DNA of 64,000 bases from Coriolopsis trogii (lineage: Eukaryota; Basidiomycota; Agaricomycetes; Polyporales; Polyporaceae), in assembly GCA_020543525.1 (NCBI GenBank), contig JAHYIO010000023.1, forward strand, positions 1,612,001-1,676,000. The letters run 5' to 3'. The position numbers were made by a program, and so were the translations under genes. The notes beneath the pieces are model-generated. The model was not told where the DNA came from and did not search any database. It saw only the letters and a program-made list of their open reading frames with translations. Below, one piece after another: positions 12,401 to 20,711 of this stretch. The stretch's first letter is position 1, and each line of letters opens with the position of its first letter.

Positions 12401-13598
12401 TGACGGGACCGGAAAGGTATTGCGCTTACGTAAGGCACTCTACGGCCTAAAACAGGCAGGAAGGGTCTGGAACCAACATTTCAATCAGACAATGGTCGAG
12501 ATCCTGCGATTCCGGCGCCTAGATCATGAGATGTGCCTATACATCAAATCCGATAATCATGGACTGGTGATGATCGGATTACACGTGGACGACATGATTG
12601 CGGCCGGGGACACTGACGCGCTGTTGGATGACGTCGAAAAGGGACTCAACAAGCGCTACAAGATCACCAGCCTAGGCACGCCTCAGCTCCTGCTCGGACT
12701 GGAAGTCGCGCACCACCCGCACAAGCGGTTACTCACTCTCCGGCAAACGCAATTCATTCGGCGGGCACTCGAACGATACGGAATGGCAGACTGTGCTCCA
12801 GTCTCGACCCCGATGGAACCGAATATCAAATTGATGAAGGAACCGGACGATGCCGACCTATCCGAAATGAAAGACGTCCCTTACCAGGCAGCGATCGGGA
12901 CGCTTATGTACGCAGCTCTAGGCACCCGGCCCGACATTAGCTACGCAGTCCAGGCATTTTCCCAATTCAGCTCCCGTCCCGGTCCGGCCCACTGGACAGC
13001 AGTCAAGCGCGTGTTTCGCTATCTCAAGGGAACACTTGATTACGGTGTCACCTACGGGCGAAAGGGGGAGTCACAAACGCGCGCCTATTACGAGAACTAT
13101 CGTCTCGAGGGGTACACCGACGCAGACTGGGGAGCAAACCCGATTGATCGGAAATCCATTTCGGGATATGCGTTCCTGATCGGGAATGGGGTCGTCGCGT
13201 GGAACTCGAAGAAGCAAGCGGTGGTCACCCTGTCCTCGACCGAGGCCGAGTACATGGCTATCTCCCACGCCGCCAGGCACGCCATCTGGATGCGATCGCT
13301 CCTGGCCGAACTGACCTTCGCGCAAGAATCAGCCACGCAGTTGAACGCCGACAACATGTCTGCCATCGCGTTGTCCAAGGACAACGTACATCACGCACGA
13401 TCCAAACACATCGACATACAACACCATTTCATTCGCGAATGCGTCGAGACGGGAACTATCTACCTCGCGTACGTCCCGACTAACGACAATCTTGCCGACC
13501 TCTTCACCAAGGCGCTTCCGCGCGAGCGTTTCCACATGCTCCGGCAACAACTCGGCATCTTGTCCGATGCGGAGTTGAGGGGGAGTGTTGGAGTATGA
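9480..13598 (+). CDS. copia gag-pol polyprotein
   Basis: One frame of 1,372 residues with no stop or shift. In order: a Gag region (1-200) of the UBN2 kind; a CCHC zinc knuckle at 213-226; an aspartic protease with DSA in place of the usual DSG/DTG at about 301; the His/Cys pre-integrase segment at about 445-485; an integrase core with DTWGP, RCDNGGEF and a downstream Glu; reverse transcriptase with FDVVGAYLNA and the HVDDM active site; RNase H with TDADWG and SSTEAEYMA; and a terminal ADLFTKALP. The ATG lies 79 bases after the left LTR. The stop falls 13 bases inside the right LTR. Gag and Pol are fused in one frame, so no frameshift is needed. Confidence 0.95.
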   Translation: MSASDLISRVKIDPLNDVSDWPIWQIKMSDLLWEAGLSSLVTGTKKRPEPASKDEDEKVQKARNEEIEKWDRDDRTALIGIRRRLGMRAIKLIQNCKTSHDAWEKLRKNYETRGLSKIIEIRRKEELDVWLQQMVEWREDLVALGREIPDDEFSITLLAALPETWRAFTDGIQDSEIGDCDKLQGKIREHARRIKASSETALVMKTRGKGPKCYSCGKLGHKKYDCPERDRDDKGKGQGQGQVQEKRRDDWNGKGQGAKAMVAEESDKDSDSDYAYASIEPVDDASEVALTLLAADAWLADSATTSHIVRERRMFSDYTPTLGRTLNGAGTTPILGRGTVTYRFRHNDKDTTVTLRDVIHAPGVPHNLIATGRVEASSHKIEQRDGAIFFINHKGRPYASGKRVANFLYHMDGEVVLPNTEVTYAAAVSHPRRKRTLNEWHRALGHPGMKAVVAMWRKGLVVRMEVDESEAPAEQCEACVQGKQVVTSYPKKSETEVETIGDLTVLDTWGPASTMGIRGERYFWAFTDGHSRRSEAAFGKHKSEALEHFKAYKARVENRFGIKLKKLRCDNGGEFINDEFLTFLRNEGIELETTAPKSSAQNGIAERLCRTLMDRARTLLIAAQLPKSLWPEAVAYLTHLKNRLPTRALKDKTPEEVWSGRKPDVSDIQEWGCRCWVLTSPEKRTKLDPRSQPMYFVGMAEGSKAWRYYDPKARRIGKSRNVIFAIPQRVTGDDDDEDAPSPRLEGEDGTPAQIEREEKEAQPQASDAGGAPASAQPQEPKKPMQGPDAIGSEISRPRRKAAAVRINYKTLHESSERVPCDEAHVLCLLTLIGTDSAHEPRNIHEARAAPDALQWDDAMDDEVDQLEDLGVWEKVDLPPGRKAIGSIWVYRKKFHADGELIRRKARLVAQGFTQVPGLDYFETFAPVIRMDSLRTLLAIAAERGMVLRQFDVVGAYLNAELNEEIYMRQPPGYDDGTGKVLRLRKALYGLKQAGRVWNQHFNQTMVEILRFRRLDHEMCLYIKSDNHGLVMIGLHVDDMIAAGDTDALLDDVEKGLNKRYKITSLGTPQLLLGLEVAHHPHKRLLTLRQTQFIRRALERYGMADCAPVSTPMEPNIKLMKEPDDADLSEMKDVPYQAAIGTLMYAALGTRPDISYAVQAFSQFSSRPGPAHWTAVKRVFRYLKGTLDYGVTYGRKGESQTRAYYENYRLEGYTDADWGANPIDRKSISGYAFLIGNGVVAWNSKKQAVVTLSSTEAEYMAISHAARHAIWMRSLLAELTFAQESATQLNADNMSAIALSKDNVHHARSKHIDIQHHFIRECVETGTIYLAYVPTNDNLADLFTKALPRERFHMLRQQLGILSDAELRGSVGV
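13574..13585 (+). promoter_or_regulatory. polypurine tract
   Basis: A run of mostly G and A directly before the right LTR, in the place where plus-strand DNA synthesis is primed. It also lies within the end of the polyprotein frame. Confidence 0.7.
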
Positions 13599-13805
13599 CG
13601 TTTTGACGCGTCTGCTCCCTTTCGGAGTTTGTACTCCCGCTTTGTCTGCTTTAGCATGATTTCACACTCCGCTTGTCTTCTTGTCGTAGTTACGTCTCTT
13701 TGTCACTCTTGTCCTGTCTACCTAGCTACGGTGCTTTGACCTCACACATGTATTTATACCCGTCCGGCGAGTCCTCTAATATTATCCGCATTCCCATCTC
13801 CAACA
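13586..13805 (+). repeat. right LTR
   Basis: Second 220-base LTR copy, read as identical to 9182-9401. It is followed by the second aatcg target duplication at 13806-13810. Confidence 0.95.
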
Positions 13806-13810
13806 AATCG

Positions 13811-14240
13811 ACCATTTGATAAGCAAGAAAGCGCAAAAGGAGGTCTTTCGTTACAATTTCCGCCTCGGATGGCTAAAATGTCACAGTAGTACCATGAAAC
13901 TGGAAGTGAGGCGCCTCTAGACGCCTTGCAAACGTGGCCCGACGCCGCCGGGGAGACGCCGGGGCCTTGGAAGTTGTCATTCTTCCGCCACATCATGCAT
14001 GTTGTTGTGAGTGACATCCCTTATGTCCGACCGCTTCGATCTATAATGGGTTAATCACCTGACATCTGAGCCAGTATACTAGCATCGTGATGAAGTTCCA
14101 TGAAGGCTGCTGCAGATAGCTTTGCTACAAAAAGGACGCAAACTTTGCAAGGCATGCACAACACTTGATTCTTTGACTGGCCTGCCTGGCTCTGCGTCTT
14201 CCTTTTGCTAAGCATACGCGCACACGAATCGCCGTACAAC
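13811..14240. other. intergenic before copy B
   Basis: No gene seen. It is the right half of the A-B spacer split by the retrotransposon and should contain the promoter of copy B. Confidence 0.5.
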
Positions 14241-15480
14241 ATGGTGTCTGACTTGCCTCCCAAAGCAGTGAGTTACTGTCTACTCTGCTTTTTCTTGCGA
14301 ACGTCTTGATAGATGGATCCCACAGTCTTCGAAGAGCCATTGCGATATAGACGAAACGAAGGACATCATTCGCAAGTACTTGGATCAAATCGGGTACCAG
14401 TCCCCCAAAAGCGCTTGCGATCCCGAGCTTCGCTCGAGACTTGCCATCGTGCTCGCATCGTGGCCCGCAGACATCAACCCCGCGTTGGTCGCGAAGATCC
14501 TCGATGGCTGCTGTGTCTATACCGAGACGACGTACGGACACACCACCTTTGACCATCGCTACTTCATCGCGCTGTACACCGCCTGTCTCATGTATGTCGA
14601 CGATCTTGGTGAGCGCAACCTGGACGCTGTCATGCGTTTCACGGGTCGTTTCGCCCGTGGAGAGGAGCAGCCGGACCCTGTACTCCAGTGCCTCGTTACC
14701 TCCCTGCGGCGTACCCATGAGCTGTGGCCGCAATACGGTGCGGATGCCATCATCTCCAGTACCCTCGACGCGGTAACGGCTATGTACATCGAGTATACGA
14801 CGCAGAACATGGTCATCAAACCATCGGCAACGATGTTCCCATACTATCTGCGCACTCGGGCGGGACTCGGCCCTCCGTACATCCATTTCATCTTCATGAA
14901 CACGTGGCGCGCAACTCCCGAGACGTACCTGCAGCTATTGCCGTGAGTTCGCTTTCGGCCGCAACTCATCATGTCCATCCCGTACTTATTGAGCATCCCA
15001 GATACATGGAGCACTGGACTTTGGGAACAAAGTGAGTAGCAGAGCGTATTCGAGTATGGCTTTCTGACGTTGGTGGTTCGGAAATGGATCCTAGTGACAT
15101 GTACGTTCCATGCTGTCTCCCATCCATGTTGCCTGTCCTGACTGACGTACCGTGACCGCCAGCTTGTCGTTCTACAAAGAGGAACTCGCAGGAGAGACAA
15201 ACAATTACGTCCATCTTCGGGCGGCCGCAGAACAGATTGCTCCGACGGACGTCCTACATGCCCTCGTGAACGAGGTGCTTGACACGGCAGAGAAAATGAA
15301 GACGCTGACCTCCGGAGACTCGGAGCTAGCGGCCTTGTGGCAGCGGTACTTCCAGGTACGACATCCAAGATTGTGTTCCTTCCAGCTTTGATTGACCGTA
15401 TATTTGACTGGCAGGGGTATCTAGAGTTCTCCTTGAAGGCGAAGCGCTACCGCCTCGCTGAGCTGGGCTATGAACCTTAA
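14241..15480 (+). CDS. TRI5-family terpene cyclase, copy B
   Basis: Six exons: 14241-14267, 14326-14942, 15002-15031, 15095-15100, 15163-15355, 15415-15480, giving 312 residues. Exons 3, 4 and 5 are 30, 6 and 193 bases, exactly as in copies A and C. VDDLGER is the aspartate-rich motif, NDILSFYKE the NSE motif and KRYRL the C-terminal Arg-Tyr. The start ATG at 14241 leads a 9-residue first exon; the acceptor before 14326 is the only nearby one that keeps the frame. The expected reaction is cyclisation of a prenyl diphosphate, probably farnesyl diphosphate; the product cannot be told from sequence. All metal-binding residues expected for activity are present. Confidence 0.87.
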
Positions 15481-16009
15481 GGCACCGAGGCAAGCCATAA
15501 CAGTCCATTCGGACAATTCTGTCGATTCTGTAATAATGCCCCTGCTGCGATATTTCGAAGGTCCTTGCAATTCGAGACTTTGCTTGCTTCTCTAAAAGGG
15601 CAGTGGCAATCGAATTGAAGGCAGAACGCACTATGCTTCACTACATGCCTAAGCAGCCTTCAAACACGAACACAAGTGGCCAGGCTCGCCGCTTCGTCTC
15701 TCAGAACACACATTCCGTCCGCTGACGTTTGTTACTGTAAGAATGAACATCTTAACGCCCATGGATAGACAGAGCGCTCCGAACCCGAGGCCGAAAGCTT
15801 CAGCGCCCTGGTTCGCGCTCGAATACCCAATATGTGCACACTCCTCCCATTCTGTCAACAGCTGCCATGCAGACCCGCTTTGGATAGGTTTTACTGTGGG
15901 AGGTAGTACACGCTGAGATGCCTGATTGGTCTCGACATGCACGGGGAACCGAGATCTTGATAGGCAGTCACTGAATCTCGGAGTCAGTGAGACTACAAGG
16001 TCGTTCGAG
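15481..16009. other. intergenic between copies B and C
   Basis: No gene recognised. It should hold the 3' end of copy B and the upstream promoter of copy C. Confidence 0.5.
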
Positions 16010-16017
16010 TATATAAA
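16010..16017 (+). promoter_or_regulatory. TATA box of cyclase copy C
   Basis: tatataaa lies 99 bases before the chosen ATG at 16116. It is a good core-promoter match at a reasonable distance. Confidence 0.5.
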
Positions 16018-16115
16018 CAGCTCCTCTCAAGGGGCAGGTCAGTATGACTCATCCTCACAGCTGTACTGGCATTTTCTGCTGCAATCATGTGAGCAGCCTC
16101 TCGGTTCCACGCAAA

Positions 16116-17423
16116 ATGGCCGCTGATTATTCATACCTTCCCTTCACCAGGGCACCCTCAAATGAGGGCTACGATTTAGGTTACAGAGATACTTATCTCA
16201 CGTCTGAGAGGGTACGTTGCTTTGCCGTTGGGACGCCGCTCTCACATGTGACAATGCCGCATAGGAACCACATGCAGACGTGCGCGACATCATCCGTGAC
16301 TTCCTAGGACGCAACGAATATAAGCATCGTCGGACGCCTCCCAACGAGCAGTTGCGTAGTGCCGTTGCAGAGCATATACTAGCATGGGACACCGACGACG
16401 ACCCCGCATTTGTCGCCAAACTCGTCGACTCTGGCTGTTCGTATACCGAGACCGCATATGGTCATACCAGCCCCAAGCATCTCTACTACATTGCGCTCTA
16501 CACCGCTGTCCTCCTCTACGTAGACGACGCAGGGGGGAAGCATTTGGATGCCATCGCTCAATTCGCATCCCGCCTAATACGAGGGGAGAAGCAGCTCTCC
16601 CCCGCTCTGGATGCGCTGGCCGACCTACTCCACCAAGCGCACGAGCTCTGGTCGGTAGTCGCAGCGGACGCCATCGTCTCGGGAACTCTCGACACCGTCA
16701 CGGCTATGTACGTTGAGTACACGATGCAGGACATGAAGATTAAGCCAGGCGCGACGTGGTATCCATGGTACTTACGCACGAGGTCAGGCATTTGCCCGCC
16801 ATACATCCACTTCATTTTCATGAAGTCAGAGCCGACGGGTGTGGATTCATACCTTCAAATGATGCCGTGAGACATCCTCCAACCCCTCCGGAGCGTACGT
16901 GCCATGAACTGACGCTAACACGTCTGACAGATACATGGAACGCTGGGTCGCGTGCACAAAGTGAGTCGAATGTCGTCGTTCACTTACTAGTAACGAGCAG
17001 ACTTATCTCATCCACCTATCGTTCTCCCAGCGACATGTACGCCTTCACTGCAGTTCCCTTTGGGACGTTCATGAGCTCATTCGCAGATCACCTCTTATTA
17101 CTCAGCCTGTCGTTCTACAAAGAGCAGCTCGCCGGGGAGACGAACAACTACGTGCACATGTGCGCCGCAGCCGAGGAAAAGCCCGTAGTCGAGATTCTAC
17201 GCAACCTCGTCGAAGAAGTCCTCGAATGTAACCGCAAAGTCGAGTGGCTCGGAGCCGACAACCCGGCGTTCTGTCTCATCTGGCAGCAGTACGTCCAGGT
17301 GAGTCCATGGTCGGAGTGGACTTGATTCCCGTCTCAACACTTTTGCACACGCAGCGTAACCTGGAGTTTCATATCAACACGCGGCGCTACCGCCTCCATG
17401 AGTTGGACTTGTATGTAGATTAG
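16116..17423 (+). CDS. TRI5-family terpene cyclase, copy C
   Basis: Six exons: 16116-16211, 16265-16866, 16931-16960, 17031-17036, 17106-17298, 17355-17423, giving 331 residues. The NSE motif NDILSFYKE and the C-terminal RRYRL are intact. The aspartate-rich motif reads VDDAGGK, so the acidic residue found in copies A and B three positions after the DD pair is missing. This may change metal binding or product. The first exon encodes 32 residues rich in Tyr and is the longest leader of the three. A TATA box lies 99 bases upstream. The 3' end and about 150 bases of downstream flank are duplicated at 19709-20153. Confidence 0.86.
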
Positions 17424-17577
17424 GAGTTTGTCAGCGCTCCCCGCCAGCTTTTCCGAAGACTCATGAACCCACGACATATATTGTTCTGTAGAAATTGCAT
17501 GAGAGAATAACAATATGCGAACTAAGACGAACCCGAGGATGGTACACTAGCTTTTCAGAGATGGCGACGGTCAGACG
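17131..17577 (+). repeat. source copy of a 0.45-kb duplication
   Basis: This covers the last two coding exons of copy C and about 150 bases of flank. It is repeated, with substitutions and small indels, in the same orientation at 19709-20153. Confidence 0.85.
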
Positions 17578-17804
17578 CGCAACATTACGGAGGAAGACGC
17601 TAGTCCCTTGAACATGGTGCATTCCTGAAGTGGGGGTGAATCAAATGGGTGTCTTGACCAGAAGTCCTCACCCAAGTTGGTGACAGAATGCTGATGTGAC
17701 ACGTGAATACGTAACACAAGCCGGATGGCTTATAAGAACCTACCACCAGCTGGCGATGTAGTACGCACCGTGTTACTACCTCCGTCTCCAACCCTGCTAG
17801 TAGA
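17424..17804. other. intergenic with TATA-like site
   Basis: The first 150 bases belong to the duplicated flank. A tataag stretch at 17731-17736 lies about 70 bases before the kinase start and is a plausible core promoter. Confidence 0.45.
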
Positions 17805-19345
17805 ATGCTCAGCGCACGCCACTTGTTGAGCAAGCTTCGTGCTTTCACCGCAGGTCCACCTAGACCTCCGTCTCCTCCTCGTCCTCCTTCCACAGCCAGC
17901 TACGCATTCGTAGACCCGACGCAACTCATCGAAGAAGAGAGGGTGGCGTGGTATGATCCAAAGGACTTCTACCCCGTACGTATAGGGGAAGTCTTCCAGT
18001 CGCGATATCAAGTTGTTGGAAAACTTGGATACGGAGGATACTCGACTGTGTGGCTTTGCCGCGATCTCGTGTGAGTGAGCCTTCGCGCGTCATTCTGCTC
18101 GCATGGTGAGACAATATGACAACAGGGAACATCGCCACGTAACATTGAAAGCGTGCTCGCAGAACAACATCCCGATCAAACGCGAGCTGGCAGCCCTTGA
18201 ACATCTCAACAGGCTCCCGAAAACAAAGCATCCCGGACGGCAGTTCATTCGCACCATGCTCGATCACTTTGAACTTAGCGCTGATGACACTGCGTCATCC
18301 CAGCCCTTCCACTGCCTCGTTATGGAGCCCATGGCCGAATCCGTCTGGTCACTGCGGCATAAGGCGCCGACAAGGCAGATACCTGAGGATTTGTTCAAAC
18401 GTATTGTGCGGCATGTTCTAGGTGCGCTTGCCTACTTGCACGACGAGGCGAAACTCGTTCACACAGGTGCGTCTCGTTTTATCTTATCTCCATCTCCAGT
18501 CCGTCTCGAAATTGCATCTGCGTACTCCATGATGGCATCTCTAGATCTTCAAGAGCAGAATATCCTACTCTCGATCAACGGCCCAGACTCATGTGAAGCT
18601 TATGAGGAGAAGGAACGAGCTGAGCCGTCCCCGCGGAAAGTAGCGGGCGATCGCATGATCCATCTCTCCAGACATATACGGCCCACTAAAGATTACGGTC
18701 CCCCCGTAATATGTGACTTTGGCGAAGCACGGTTCGGAAAAGTGACATATACAGGGCTTATCCAGCCTCGCTTTTACCGCGCGCCGGAGGTCATACTTCG
18801 TATGCCCTGGAACGAGAAGGTGGACATATGGTCCCTTGGAACGATGGTACGAGAGCGCATACGCCTTGCCCTTCCTTCGTAGTGGTTGATTGAGTCCTGG
18901 CGCGCTGTGATCCGTAGATTTGGGACATGTTCGAAGGGAAACACATGTTTCACACTGGGCCTGGTGCGGATGATGATGCCGCCGATGGGCACCACCTCGC
19001 GCACATGGTCTCTTTGCTCGGCCTTCCACCCGTCGATTTCCTGAAGCGTAGCTCTACAGAGGAGCCGTGGAAGTACTTCGACGTGCAAGGTGAGGTTGTT
19101 TGACTCTGTCCCACAACGAATATTCCTTGCACGGACTTGACTTACAATCGGGCGTGCCAGGGAAATGGACTGGCACGGTTGACCTGCCCGAAGATAGCTT
19201 GGAGCTATCAGAGCAAATACTGGAGGGCGAGAACAAAGCCCAGTTTCTTAGTTTCGTTCGGAAGATGGTTACATGGAAGCCGGAAGATCGCTGGGATTGC
19301 CACCGGCTTTTGATGGAGGACCCCTACATCAGAGTTCCTACCTGA
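17805..19345 (+). CDS. SRPK-like serine/threonine protein kinase
   Basis: Five exons: 17805-18070, 18126-18466, 18545-18846, 18918-19089, 19161-19345, giving 421 residues. The kinase fold is complete: glycine loop [12 protein letters not shown], lysine in VTLK, catalytic loop [10 protein letters not shown], metal motif CDFGEA and activation segment YRAPEVIL. The HTD in place of HRD is typical of SR-protein kinases (SRPK/Sky1 group). The spacer insert between the lobes is short. Agaricomycetes carry many divergent SRPK-like genes, so a splicing-factor substrate is not assured. It sits between cyclase copy C and its truncated duplicate, in the same direction; a role in terpene regulation is speculation. 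Confidence 0.87.
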
Positions 19346-19708
19346 CATCCCATGGCCGGGTTGCCTTGAATTGTCGCACTCGCGTTCACACTCTCCTTCT
19401 AACGTATCTGGGATACAATGAAATGCGCAACTGGCGTCGGCCACGCATCGTGTCTACATATGACTCCTGTCATCTTCGTCCTCTGTGGCTCGTTCGTTTT
19501 GTCTGACACATGGCCAGGATCTTCGATGGACTTGCGGCGTTCTACTGTAGCGCGAGGGCCAGTCGGGTTAAAACGAGACGGCGACTCACCAGGACGTACC
19601 GACTCACTGGCACAACTTGAACGAGTACTTAGATGAGTGAGTATGACGATGTGCTCAACTGGATCGTCGCGTGTTCAATGTTGCGGGAGGAAACTTTGTT
19701 CTTGCGCG
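19346..19708. other. intergenic
   Basis: No gene recognised between the kinase stop and the start of the duplicated cyclase fragment. Confidence 0.5.
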
Positions 19709-20000
19709 GCCGGGGAGACGAACAACTACATGCACATGTGCGCTTCAGCCGAGCAGAAAGAAGCCTGTCATGATTCGCAGTTGTACGCAACCTCATCGAA
19801 GAAGTCTTCAATATGACCACAAAATCGAGATGCTTGGAGCCAACGACCCGGCGTTCTGTCTCATCTGGCAGGAGCAGTACGTACAGGTGAGGCACATTCA
19901 AAGTGGGCCAAGTTACGTCTTGACTCAATGCACCTGGCAGCGTAACCTAGAATTCCATATCAACACACGGAGATATCGGCTCAATGAGCCAGACTTGTAG
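19709..20000 (+). pseudogene. truncated TRI5-family cyclase, copy D
   Basis: This is a fragment of the C-terminal part of a cyclase, closest to copy C. It begins inside the exon after the NSE motif and keeps the last intron and a final exon ending in a TAG at 19998-20000. The aspartate-rich and NSE motifs are absent. Small indels after the GETNNY segment shift the frame and bring in early stops, so no cyclase can be made. The homologous block continues past the stop to 20153, so it arose as a segmental duplication rather than by reverse transcription. Confidence 0.85.
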
Positions 20001-20153
20001 ATCTTGTGTCAGCGCTCCCGCCAGCTTTCTCGACGACTCATAAAGCGACATGTATTGTTCTGTAGAAAGTGCATGAGAGAATAACAATATGCGAACTAGG
20101 GACGAACTCGAGGATGGTACACTAGCTTATCAGAGATGGGCGACGGTCAGACG
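19709..20153 (+). repeat. second copy of the 0.45-kb duplication
   Basis: Direct repeat of 17131-17577. The shared 3' flank includes the stretches gcatgagagaataacaatat and ggatggtacactagct. Confidence 0.85.
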
Positions 20154-20711
20154 GCGACCTCGCCGCTTTCCGAAGTCCACATCCCAGAGTACAACTACGA
20201 CACTACAGAGCAGAATGGAAGATGATGAGGGCGAATTGTAGGATTGGCCGCAGCCTGGAAAAAGGGAAGAGAGAGATGAGGAGAGAGATGAGAACTAAAT
20301 GGGCTTGTAGGGGGTGAGATATAGGGAGTTGAGACGGGACAGATGATGAGAGAGGAATGAAGAACGCGGAAGCCACGCGGAGCGCGTACAGACGCGCTCT
20401 GTAAGCTTTGACCGGAACCAACTAACCACTAGCCGCTACGACGCCAAATGCTGGATGCTAAGACGCTCGATGATGTTGAGAAACGATATGTCCATGAGCA
20501 CAGAAAGGGAGGATAGAGAGCTATATAACAAATACAAACAGCGGCAAGCAATGCAGCGTACAAAACAACGAGGGGAAGAGTGGGATGAGATGCGTTCCAA
20601 CGAGATTAAGTGACACGAAAGGGAGGGGAGAACGGACAGAACATGGACAACGAAAGTGGAAGTTCGGTTGAGATGAGATGCAATGAATACACAATGAACG
20701 TGATGTATGTG
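20154..20711. other. intergenic / probable 3' region of the Ras GEF gene
   Basis: Purine-rich on the plus strand; no gene recognised. It lies downstream of the minus-strand GEF stop. Confidence 0.45.

Larger units (their letters stand above)
9182..13805 (+). mobile_element. complete Ty1/copia LTR retrotransposon
   Basis: The element is 4,624 bases. It has 220-base LTRs that read as identical (tgttgg...ccaaca), a primer-binding site flush with the left LTR, one uninterrupted gag-pol frame, a purine-rich tract before the right LTR, and a perfect 5-base target duplication. Domain order protease, integrase, reverse transcriptase, RNase H places it in copia (Pseudoviridae) rather than gypsy. Identical LTRs and an open frame indicate recent insertion and possible activity. 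It separates terpene cyclase copies A and B and lies in the same direction as them. Confidence 0.96.
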
